Shown piece after piece: positions 7,572 to 14,742 of a DNA stretch of 64,000 nucleotides (within the stretch, counting starts at the first letter, position 1; each line of letters starts with the position of its first letter). The notes beneath the pieces are model-generated. The model ran no database searches. It was not told the origin of the DNA and saw only the letters and a program-made list of their open reading frames with translations. A program made the translations under genes and the position numbers. The stretch covers positions 1 to 64,000 of the forward strand of contig CAVRFM010000024.1 in assembly GCA_963720375.1 (NCBI GenBank), given 5' to 3'. The stretch is from JAPLHP01 sp963720375 (GTDB lineage Bacteria; Chloroflexota; Dehalococcoidia; UBA2247; RBG-13-53-26).

Positions 7572-8951
7572 TTAGCCGGGATGAGTGAACTTGGAGATCG
7601 TCTCCTCAAGCTGCATTAGCAGGCTCATGTCCCCCTCGATCTTGAGCTTGCCATTCATCCATGCCTGAGACCGTTCCAGTTCACCACTCTGCATCTTCTC
7701 CCAGTCCTCTGCCGAAACGATCAAGGTGCAGTTCGGATTCTGCACGCAGCCGTCGAACTTGGTGGCCGTCCCCTTGTCGCAGAGCAGGTACCAGTCGCAC
7801 CCGCCCGGGCCGGTGAGGCGGAACTGGACCGTCACCGATACCTGATCGACTCTGGTCACCTGTCTTGCCGGCGCTCCGGGCATGGGCAGATCCAGCAGGC
7901 TGGCCAGTCTCTGGTGCCCGACGGTGTTGTGTTCACTGGCATCTCCTGGAATGGCAATGCCCATTTTCTTGAAGTTCTTGAAAATCTTGGCCATGATGAT
8001 GCCGAAGTAGAGGGCGGCGACGACTTCCTGGTAGAGGAGGTTCTTCAGCTTGTATCCGGTGAGTTCCCCGTAGCGTTTGATGATCTCTTCCCTACTGGGG
8101 CTGCCCTCGGTGCGAGGGAAGCCATAGCCGTCGCTGGCTTGCCAGTCAGTCAAGAGGAACCAGGCCAGGTCGGCCTCCGGGTCTCCGAGGAAGGACATCT
8201 CCCAGTCGAGGATTGCCACTACATTGAATTCTGCATCATACATGGTATTAGGCAGTCGAGGATCGCCCCAACACAGCGTGATGTGCTTGGGTTCATAGCG
8301 GTTCTCCTTCAGCCATTTCAGAGCTGCTTCCAGGATTGGCTGAGAGTCTAGGGATCCTTCCTTCATCCAGTTGAGGTACATGTCCAGGTATTCGACCTGA
8401 CGGTCAACGGCACCGGTGCCAGCCTTCGGAACACCGAGGAAGGAGAACCCAAGCTTCTTCCAGTCCAGCATATGGACCTTGGCCATGTTCTCTACGGCAC
8501 CCCATGACATCTTGGCCCGCTGCTGTGGCGTGGCGTTAAAGTACACCCCGAAAGTATGGTAGGGAGGAAACTCAGGTGGGACTAGACCCTTGAGCTTGCC
8601 CATGACATAAAAAGGAGATCCCAGCAGGCCAGGGTCTTCTTCCAGCCAGAGCATCTTGGGTACCGGAACATTCGTCCCCCCCAATATCTTCATTACTTTG
8701 AACTGTTTTGCCAGAGCATACTCGGGGAAGACGGGATAGGCCTTGGGTGGGGTGCGAAGCACCATCCCCTCGGACTTGGACTTTCTAGCCTCCTGCCAGC
8801 TCACATCAAAGAGGAAGGTCTCGTTGGAGAAACCGGCGCCCGACCTTTCCAGGTTAGACACAGACAGTTTCTCTGCCTTGGGCATCTTGCTTTGCAGCCA
8901 GGACGTAACTTTTGACTGCATCTCGGATAGATCTGCACTTCGTGCCTGCAT
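7572..8951 (-). CDS. Aminoglycoside-phosphotransferase-fold kinase fused to an SCP2 domain
   Basis: The protein is 459 aa. Residues ~15-320 match the APH/choline-kinase-like fold seen in ACAD10/11-type phosphotransferases. The catalytic loop reads CWGDPRLPNTM near 229, where the usual His of HGD is Trp, and the metal-binding motif is LDWEM near 252. Residues ~355-455 form an SCP2 (sterol carrier) lipid-binding domain (VQFRLTGPGGCDWYLLCDKG, SAEDWEKMQSGELE). A lipid-alcohol or hydroxyacyl-CoA substrate is plausible by analogy with ACAD10/11. An AGGAGGT site lies 6 bases before the ATG. It is downstream of, and co-directional with, the DUF7064-like gene. Confidence 0.8.
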   Translation of the reverse strand: MQARSADLSEMQSKVTSWLQSKMPKAEKLSVSNLERSGAGFSNETFLFDVSWQEARKSKSEGMVLRTPPKAYPVFPEYALAKQFKVMKILGGTNVPVPKMLWLEEDPGLLGSPFYVMGKLKGLVPPEFPPYHTFGVYFNATPQQRAKMSWGAVENMAKVHMLDWKKLGFSFLGVPKAGTGAVDRQVEYLDMYLNWMKEGSLDSQPILEAALKWLKENRYEPKHITLCWGDPRLPNTMYDAEFNVVAILDWEMSFLGDPEADLAWFLLTDWQASDGYGFPRTEGSPSREEIIKRYGELTGYKLKNLLYQEVVAALYFGIIMAKIFKNFKKMGIAIPGDASEHNTVGHQRLASLLDLPMPGAPARQVTRVDQVSVTVQFRLTGPGGCDWYLLCDKGTATKFDGCVQNPNCTLIVSAEDWEKMQSGELERSQAWMNGKLKIEGDMSLLMQLEETISKFTHPG

Positions 8952-9011
8952 CTTGTAACCTCCTGCACCTGATGTTAGTACTATCAGTATCCTGTGGTTG
9001 GTTTGTCCCCC

Positions 9012-10106
9012 CTAGTATCCCTGGTATCCGTACCTGGGGTACTTCCCGACAACGACCATTTCGACGATGCCATAGCCGACTTCCTTTCCGCAGCGCATTT
9101 CACACATAACATCATCCAGGAAAGAGATCTCGCGGATCATATTGGGATCGCTGAGGTCCAGCTTGACGCCATCGATAAAGTAAGGACCCATCCACAGACC
9201 GTGGGTAAAACCCTTGTAGCCAAAATATCCACCCGCTTTGACGTAGCAAGCACCGAGGGGATTCACCGATATATCTATCCTGGAACCGTCTTCGACGTGA
9301 AGCACCACATTCCCTCCGTTTATCTGACGAATATCGGATCTGAATTTGAAATTGTGCTCCACTCTGGTTATCGCACGTTCTGCCTTTCCGCTTTCGACGG
9401 GATAAAAGACTCCGCCGCTGAAATGGCGTGACTTTTCTTCCCAGGTCTCCCGCGTATGATAGGTGGCTCCCCAGTTATCGAACTGCACCACGATCATGTT
9501 GTACAGGTAGCCCTCGGGAATTTCACCGGGCTGTACTCCGGTCTCAGGTACTCCACCGCCGCGCCTTATGCCCCATGAATGATCGCGCTCTGCGCGCCAG
9601 CTATTCTTGTCGATGTGGTAGGTCTTGCCTTCAACCTTTATCCAGCCGCTGGGCTTCCCTACCTGGAAATAGCGTTCTACATTCTCTTCCACCCTGCCTC
9701 GAAAACGGGCAAGCTGCGGTTCTTCCTCATGTGCGTACATGGTTGCCTCAAACTCGATGTCATAGCTGAGACCATGCTCGTTGTCGGCGAGGGCGCACTT
9801 TATCCTTTTCAGTGGCTCCAGGACGTCATATGAGAAGGGCCCAACTTTGACCTCATCGATTCGTGGCCGGAGCTCACGGGATGCCCTGACGTTATACTGT
9901 GTCTTACCATCGACAGTGAAGCAGGCGAAGGCGTCAATGATATTGCGGTTGTAATAGATGCCAAAGCCAGCCACAATGATGAGTTTCCCCGTCGTATCGT
10001 GGGCGCAGAACCATACCCTCTCTGTCCATTCACGCGCACTGGTTTCAACGCTGTCAAAGGTTGCTGCGATCTGGTGGCAAAGAAACTCATCATATTTCGT
10101 AAGCAT
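9012..10106 (-). CDS. Conserved hypothetical protein, DUF7064/DUF7065-like
   Basis: This is a 364-aa soluble protein rich in aromatic and beta-strand-like segments (FGIYYNRNIIDAFACFTVDG, AERDHSWGIRRGG). The RDHSWG motif and general composition resemble the CrtC/AttH lipocalin-type and DUF7064 proteins that often sit next to APH-fold kinases. The assignment is by resemblance only. The start at 10106 (MLTKYDEF) is chosen because AAGGAG lies 7 bases upstream; an upstream in-frame ATG at 10130 would place that site inside the gene. It probably forms a two-gene operon with the kinase/SCP2 gene 60 bases downstream. Confidence 0.6.
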   Translation of the reverse strand: MLTKYDEFLCHQIAATFDSVETSAREWTERVWFCAHDTTGKLIIVAGFGIYYNRNIIDAFACFTVDGKTQYNVRASRELRPRIDEVKVGPFSYDVLEPLKRIKCALADNEHGLSYDIEFEATMYAHEEEPQLARFRGRVEENVERYFQVGKPSGWIKVEGKTYHIDKNSWRAERDHSWGIRRGGGVPETGVQPGEIPEGYLYNMIVVQFDNWGATYHTRETWEEKSRHFSGGVFYPVESGKAERAITRVEHNFKFRSDIRQINGGNVVLHVEDGSRIDISVNPLGACYVKAGGYFGYKGFTHGLWMGPYFIDGVKLDLSDPNMIREISFLDDVMCEMRCGKEVGYGIVEMVVVGKYPRYGYQGY

Positions 10107-10299
10107 CTCTAGTTCTCCTTTCGACTGCATGCCCTGAAAAGAGGTTGGGGACTGAGAGAGCCTTTCTGGTTCCTATCTGTTATTTATGGGTGCCTGTTCT
10201 CAGCACGATTCGTATTATGGCGTAATGCGACGGTCTTGTTCTGCAAAAGGATAATCTCCGGAATTGCCCGTTGTCTATCAGGGATTGCCTGACAAAAAA

Positions 10300-10328
10300 T
10301 TGCAGTTTTTGACCTGCGCAGATATGAT
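10300..10328 (+). promoter_or_regulatory. Sigma70-type promoter for the DUF1786 gene
   Basis: TTGCAG (10300-10305) and TATGAT (10323-10328) are 17 bases apart in the 262-base divergent gap. The rest of that gap shows only a small A/T hairpin overlapping the -35 box. Confidence 0.45.
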
Positions 10329-10368
10329 TCTGGTTGGAATAGGACACTGGCTGGTGTGAGGGAAGAGC

Positions 10369-11460
10369 GTGCGCATTCTTGCTGTAGATATAGGCACAGC
10401 GACTCAGGACATACTGCTATTTGACAGTTCCAAGGTGGTGGAGAACTGCTTCAAGATGATTATGCCCTCACCTACCGCAGTTCTTGCTGAGCGCATATCT
10501 CGTGCTACGGCAGCCAGGCGGTCCATACTGCTCACGGGAGTCACGATGGGTGGAGGGCCAAGCAAAAAGGCACTATCACACCATACCAGTGCAGGTTTGG
10601 CTGCCTATGCTACTGCAGAGGCAGCACTCACCTTTAACGATGATCTTGAGGTAGTGAAGGGGATGGGAGTGACTATCGTTGGCCCTGACGAAGCGGTCGC
10701 TCAACCCGGTATAGAGACAATCGAGCTTAAAGACCTTGATCTGGCAGCCATAAGGAGGGCTCTGGACATCTTCGGCGTTGATTGCCGGCTCGATGCTGTC
10801 GCAGTTGCTGTACTCGATCATGGTTTTGCCCCTCCCGGGGTATCCAATCGAGTCTTTCGTTTTGAGTATCTCCGAAGCCTTATGACGCAAAGGAATGAGC
10901 TTGTGTCTTTTGCGTATCTTGCTGATGAACTCCCTGACTACCTGACCCGGATGAAGGCGGTAGTCGGGAGCATTGATACTGATATTCACATACTCCTCAT
11001 GGATACCGGGGCGTCTGCCATTCTGGGGGCGCTGCAGGATAGGGAGGTTTTGAAGCATGACCGCGTGTTGATTGCGAACATGGGTAATTCTCATACTGTC
11101 GCCTTCCACCTCAAAGACAACTCAGTTGAGGGATTCTTCGAACACCATACCAATCTTCTCGATGGTGCCAAGCTGGATGGGCTGATTACGAGACTGGCGC
11201 GGGGGGCTCTGACCCATGGTGAGGTCTATGATGGTGGGGGACATGGAGCTGTGGTCATTGGTAAGAGCCATGAGGAGCCATTTCTGGCCATAACCGGGCC
11301 GCGTCAGGATATTGCAGCCGGTTCACAACTGAAGCTGCACCGGGCTGTACCTCATGGGGACATCATGCTGGCTGGCTGTTATGGCCTGGTAAGCGCTTGC
11401 GGCCTGCGGATAGGTGGCTGGCGTGAAGAAATAGCTCAAGCACTGGCAGTAAGTACCTGA
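10369..11460 (+). CDS. DUF1786 family ASKHA-type ATPase-like protein
   Basis: The 363-aa protein starts with GTG. The N-terminal VDIGTATQDILLFD is an actin/hexokinase-fold phosphate-1 motif, LMDTGASAILGAL near 206 fits a second phosphate motif, and ANMGNSHTVAFHL near 229 a further nucleotide-binding segment. The family is often labelled a putative pyruvate formate-lyase activating enzyme, but no radical-SAM CxxxCxxC is present here, so that name is not supported. It is monocistronic with a promoter just upstream. The true substrate is unknown. Confidence 0.7.
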   Translation: MRILAVDIGTATQDILLFDSSKVVENCFKMIMPSPTAVLAERISRATAARRSILLTGVTMGGGPSKKALSHHTSAGLAAYATAEAALTFNDDLEVVKGMGVTIVGPDEAVAQPGIETIELKDLDLAAIRRALDIFGVDCRLDAVAVAVLDHGFAPPGVSNRVFRFEYLRSLMTQRNELVSFAYLADELPDYLTRMKAVVGSIDTDIHILLMDTGASAILGALQDREVLKHDRVLIANMGNSHTVAFHLKDNSVEGFFEHHTNLLDGAKLDGLITRLARGALTHGEVYDGGGHGAVVIGKSHEEPFLAITGPRQDIAAGSQLKLHRAVPHGDIMLAGCYGLVSACGLRIGGWREEIAQALAVST

Positions 11461-11476
11461 CAGGGTTCCAATTTTC

Positions 11477-11500
11477 CTCCCTGACCGGGAGTTCAATTTT
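11477..11500 (+). terminator. Weak intrinsic terminator after the DUF1786 gene
   Basis: A five-base-pair stem CTCCC/GGGAG with a TGACC loop begins 16 bases after the stop and is followed by TTCAATTTT. Confidence 0.4.
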
Positions 11501-11507
11501 CTGTCTC

Positions 11508-11708
11508 TCAACAGCCGGGTTCGCCAAGATGACCACAACAACTCTGTCTTTTCACAATTTTGATCATATTGTTGCGGAACACGAGATACAACTTCCTGTG
11601 GAGAGGCATGGGAACCCGCATGTTAGTAAAGACAGCTTTAAGACTCGGACGTCTTTTCGGCTGTTCAGCCTTCTCTGTCTGGTTCTCTGTCTTATCTTCG
11701 TTTCCCAT
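11508..11708 (-). CDS. Small basic protein ending in a CCGHxGEPGC motif
   Basis: The 66-aa protein has an acidic/polar N-terminus (EDKTENQTEKAEQPKRR), a basic hydrophobic middle (MPLHRKLYLVFRNNMIKIVKR) and a C-terminus CCGHLGEPGC that could bind metal. A perfect AGGAGGT lies 7 bases before the ATG, inside the last codons of the upstream UPF0235 gene, which it overlaps by 17 bases. That makes it a genuine coupled gene. I recall similar short CCGH-type proteins in Chloroflexota but cannot name a family or function. Confidence 0.7.
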   Translation of the reverse strand: MGNEDKTENQTEKAEQPKRRPSLKAVFTNMRVPMPLHRKLYLVFRNNMIKIVKRQSCCGHLGEPGC

Positions 11709-11943
11709 TTTGGGTACCTCCTACAACAGGCAGTAACTCGATAACCTTGTCTTTGCTCTTGAACCCCTTAGAAATTCTGACACGGTCCTCAGGGACTCCG
11801 AAGTGCTTTGCCAGCAATCTGATAACTGCTCGGTTAGCTTTGCCTTCTATCGGAGGATCCTTGACTCTTACTATGAGGCTGTTCTCATCTTCTATTATAT
11901 CTTCAGTCTTAGAGCGGGGTTTTACTTTGATCTGTATTTTCAT
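11692..11943 (-). CDS. UPF0235/DUF167 family protein (YggU-like)
   Basis: An 83-aa protein with the family hallmarks: VKPRSK near 7, IVRVKDPPIEGKANRAVIRLLA near 24-45, and GFKSKDKVIEL near 60. The function is unknown. It lies between the HAD phosphatase gene and the small CCGH-motif gene on the minus strand and overlaps the latter. Confidence 0.88.
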   Translation of the reverse strand: MKIQIKVKPRSKTEDIIEDENSLIVRVKDPPIEGKANRAVIRLLAKHFGVPEDRVRISKGFKSKDKVIELLPVVGGTQNGKRR

Positions 11944-11984
11944 GAGGGCTCTCCCATATCCTTAGCATACCCCTTTTGTGGCAG

Positions 11985-12638
11985 CTACTGCAGCAAACCA
12001 AGTAGCTCGGACGGATTCCTGATGAGTGCCTTTGCCCCGTTAGCAGTCAGTTCTTCAGCCGTGCGAAACCCCCACAGAGCTCCTACCGGATACATGCCTG
12101 CTGCGCTGGCAGTCTTCATATCGATCCCTGAATCACCAAGATATAGAAATTCACTTGCCGGTATATCCAGACGTTGCGCAATTCCCAAGGCTGCCTTAGG
12201 GTCGGGTTTCTTGGGCACGGAAGGCGAAGCTCCTATTATGATGTCGAATTGCCACTTTGAGAGTAACTTCGATACTGTGGCTTTGGTGGAGTCGTCAGGT
12301 TTGTTGGACAATATGACCAGTCTGATATTGCGGGCCGTCAGGGCATCAAGTAATTCCGGTATGCCCTGGTAGGGACGAGTGTTGTTTGCCCAGCGCTTGC
12401 GGTATTCCTCACGTATGGCAGTGATACATTTGGCTAAGGTGGCTTTATCACGATGTTTCTCTGGGAGGGCTCGTTGGGCCAATTCCTCTATCCCATCCCC
12501 GACAAAGTACTTGTAGGCCTCAAGACCATGTTCCGGAAAACCATAGCTGCTGAGCACGCTGTTCACAGAATCGGCCAGATCTTGAAGCGTGTCTAGTAGT
12601 GTCCCGTCAAGATCAAAGAGCACTGCTTTGTACTTCAT
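11985..12638 (-). CDS. HAD-superfamily phosphatase, phosphoglycolate phosphatase-like
   Basis: A cytosolic hydrolase of about 217 aa. HAD motif I is DLDGTLLDT near residue 8, motif II VILSNKP near 108, the motif III lysine lies in VPKKPDPKAA, and motif IV is LGDSGIDMKTA. The helical cap after motif I is the Gph/PpaX type, so phosphoglycolate or pyrophosphate are candidate substrates. ATG 12638 is preferred over an upstream in-frame TTG at 12656. Confidence 0.82.
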   Translation of the reverse strand: MKYKAVLFDLDGTLLDTLQDLADSVNSVLSSYGFPEHGLEAYKYFVGDGIEELAQRALPEKHRDKATLAKCITAIREEYRKRWANNTRPYQGIPELLDALTARNIRLVILSNKPDDSTKATVSKLLSKWQFDIIIGASPSVPKKPDPKAALGIAQRLDIPASEFLYLGDSGIDMKTASAAGMYPVGALWGFRTAEELTANGAKALIRNPSELLGLLQ

Positions 12639-12784
12639 ATGCCGGAGCCTTCTCAAGCAGGCTATAAGATATCAGTGCACTTATCAAGAGTCAACTCGAC
12701 ATAACTACTGGCATAGAAGAGATTCTCTTTGACTGCAGTCCTGCAACTGCTGACCATGGTGAAGGTTTTCAACATGGGCCGGGA

Positions 12785-12814
12785 TTGTTTATGGAGGACT
12801 AAGCTTGCTATAAT
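12785..12814 (+). promoter_or_regulatory. Sigma70-type promoter for the comM-like gene
   Basis: TTGTTT (12785-12790) and a consensus TATAAT (12809-12814) are 18 bases apart. AAGGAGG at 12825-12831 follows, and the ATG is at 12842. Confidence 0.65.
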
Positions 12815-12841
12815 CGCCTTTGCGAAGGAGGATATTCTTAT

Positions 12842-14368
12842 ATGGCTATTGCCAAGGTGAATGCTGCAGCCGTAGTCGGCCTCGAAGGCCAGCTAGTCGA
12901 TGTGGAGGTAGATATCTCAAGCGGGCTGCCTGCGACGACTATAGTGGGTTTGCCGGACACGGGAGTACAGGAAGCCAGGGAACGGGTTCGATCAGCTATT
13001 CGGAATTCCGGTTGCATTTTCCCTGCCAGGCGAATTACGGTTAATCTGGCTCCGGCTGATCTCAAAAAAGAAGGACCTGCCTATGATCTCCCCATTGCTG
13101 TGGGTATTCTCCTCAGCTCAGAGCAGGTGGCTGCTGATATTTCTCGGGTTCTTTTCCTGGGGGAGCTTTCTCTTGATGGCAGCGTGCGTCATACGCATGG
13201 CATACTTCCTATGGTTGCTCTTGCCAAAGAGAATGGGCTTTCAACAGTGGTAGTTCCTTCCAGTGATGCCAAGGAAGCTTCCCTGATAGAAGGTATTGAT
13301 ATTATCCCCATTAGTTCATTGGCCGATCTGGTTCGCCATCTCCGGGGGGATAGTCCCATCACCAGTTACAGGCCCATGCCTTCAGAGGAGGCGGCAGCGC
13401 AGGTATGGAATGTCACTGACTTGACTCACATAAAAGGGCAGGAGCATGCCAAACGGGCGCTGGAGGTGGCGTCTGCCGGAGGACATAATGTAGTCATGGT
13501 TGGCCCGCCAGGCAGCGGTAAGACTATGCTTGCCAGATCCATCCCCTCCATCTTCCCCAAGATGACTATGGAGGAGTGCTTGGAGGTGACCAAAATATAC
13601 AGCGTGAGTGGGCTTCTGCCTTCAGACACCCCTCTTATCGCTCAGCGTCCTTTCAGGTCCCCTCATTACACCATCTCTCATGCCGGATTGGTGGGAGGAG
13701 GACGATGGCCGAGGCCTGGAGAAATAAGCCTGAGTCATCGGGGCGTTCTCTTTTTAGATGAATTCCCCGAGTTTGGACATGCTACCTTGGAGGTGCTGCG
13801 GCAGCCGTTGGAGGACAAGGTAGTGACCATTAGCCGCGCTCAGGGCAGTATTACTTTCCCGGCTAATTTTATGCTTGTGGCTGCAATGAATCCCTGCCCC
13901 TGCGGCTATTATGGTGATTCTGTTAAAGAGTGCCGTTGTTCTTCTGCTGAAGTGACCCGCTACAGCAAGAGGATCAGCGGTCCTTTGCTCGATCGGATTG
14001 ATATCTTCGTTGATGTTCCCCGCGTAGAATATGAAAAACTTGCTGATGATAGGCAGGGCGAAGGCTCTGAACAGGTGCGTGCCAGGGTGGAGATGGCACG
14101 CCAGATCCAGCGGGAGCGATTCAATGGGAAAGGACTTTGCTGCAATGCGGACGCAACCGCAGTGGAAGTGAAGGAGTTCTGCCAGGTAGAGCCGTCGGCT
14201 CAAGGGCTACTCAAGACAGCAATGAAGCAGCTATCTCTTTCTGCCAGGGGTTTTCACCGTATTCTCAAACTTGCCCGGACTATTGCTGATCTTGAGAGTG
14301 CTGACGTGATCAAAGCACATCACCTGGCTGAGGCAATCCAGTACAGGCCGAGGAGCCTATCACAGTAA
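12842..14368 (+). CDS. comM: YifB/ComM family Mg-chelatase-like AAA+ ATPase
   Basis: The 508-aa protein belongs to the ComM family; ComM is a branch-migration helicase acting in natural transformation. Residues 1-~170 form the N-terminal ChlI/LonC-like domain (GLPDTGVQEARERVRSA, PADLKKEGPAYDLPIA). The Walker A motif GPPGSGKT is near 221-228, Walker B LFLDEFPEF near 303, a cysteine cluster (CPCGYYGD...CRC) near 352, and the C-terminal Mg_chelatase_C domain ends at residue 508. It sits alone on the plus strand with a good promoter and ribosome site. No other competence genes are nearby. Confidence 0.9.
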   Translation: MAIAKVNAAAVVGLEGQLVDVEVDISSGLPATTIVGLPDTGVQEARERVRSAIRNSGCIFPARRITVNLAPADLKKEGPAYDLPIAVGILLSSEQVAADISRVLFLGELSLDGSVRHTHGILPMVALAKENGLSTVVVPSSDAKEASLIEGIDIIPISSLADLVRHLRGDSPITSYRPMPSEEAAAQVWNVTDLTHIKGQEHAKRALEVASAGGHNVVMVGPPGSGKTMLARSIPSIFPKMTMEECLEVTKIYSVSGLLPSDTPLIAQRPFRSPHYTISHAGLVGGGRWPRPGEISLSHRGVLFLDEFPEFGHATLEVLRQPLEDKVVTISRAQGSITFPANFMLVAAMNPCPCGYYGDSVKECRCSSAEVTRYSKRISGPLLDRIDIFVDVPRVEYEKLADDRQGEGSEQVRARVEMARQIQRERFNGKGLCCNADATAVEVKEFCQVEPSAQGLLKTAMKQLSLSARGFHRILKLARTIADLESADVIKAHHLAEAIQYRPRSLSQ

Positions 14369-14742
14369 TAGGTGGATTCCTATTTGGATCAACTTTTTCA
14401 GTGAGGCACCTCAGGCGGGGCTATAAGGCATAAGCAATTGCGAGGCAGTACTGAAGCTGGTTGATACCTGGGAGAGAGTAGGCGACCAGGTGTTCTTGCT
14501 CCAAGCCAGCATTTCCAATATACTTTCTAGAGCGCAGTCAAGCGTCAGGATGGCCGCCAGTTTGCTGTTGCTTACCATTGTGGCTTAGAGTGTTATTTGC
14601 TTTGGCGGGGCTATTGATGAGGCCTGATATTGTTAGAGAAGTGGCAAAGGCCGTGCAGGTTGAGCAGACGATGTGCGAAAGATTCGGGTGATCATGGGCT
14701 ACCGATACCTCGATTCAAAAAGACTGATTGTGTGGTGATGGT
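14369..14742. other. Intergenic region before alaS, possible gene remnant
   Basis: No complete gene is supported in these ~370 bases. One frame (about 14430-14588) reads as plausible protein (EAVLKLVDTWERVGDQVFLL...) but lacks a start codon, and a second short frame (ATG 14618) follows. This may be a decayed gene. No T-box or other known leader structure was recognised ahead of alaS. Confidence 0.3.

Noticed and set aside
10369..11460. Pyruvate formate-lyase activating enzyme
   Set aside because: That label is attached to the DUF1786 family, but no radical-SAM cysteine motif is present.
11529..11744. 71-codon plus-strand frame opposite the CCGH small protein
   Set aside because: The minus-strand gene has the strong ribosome site and coherent sequence; the plus frame is its antisense shadow.
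14369..14742. T-box leader for alaS
   Set aside because: No T-box core sequence or terminator/antiterminator pair could be found.
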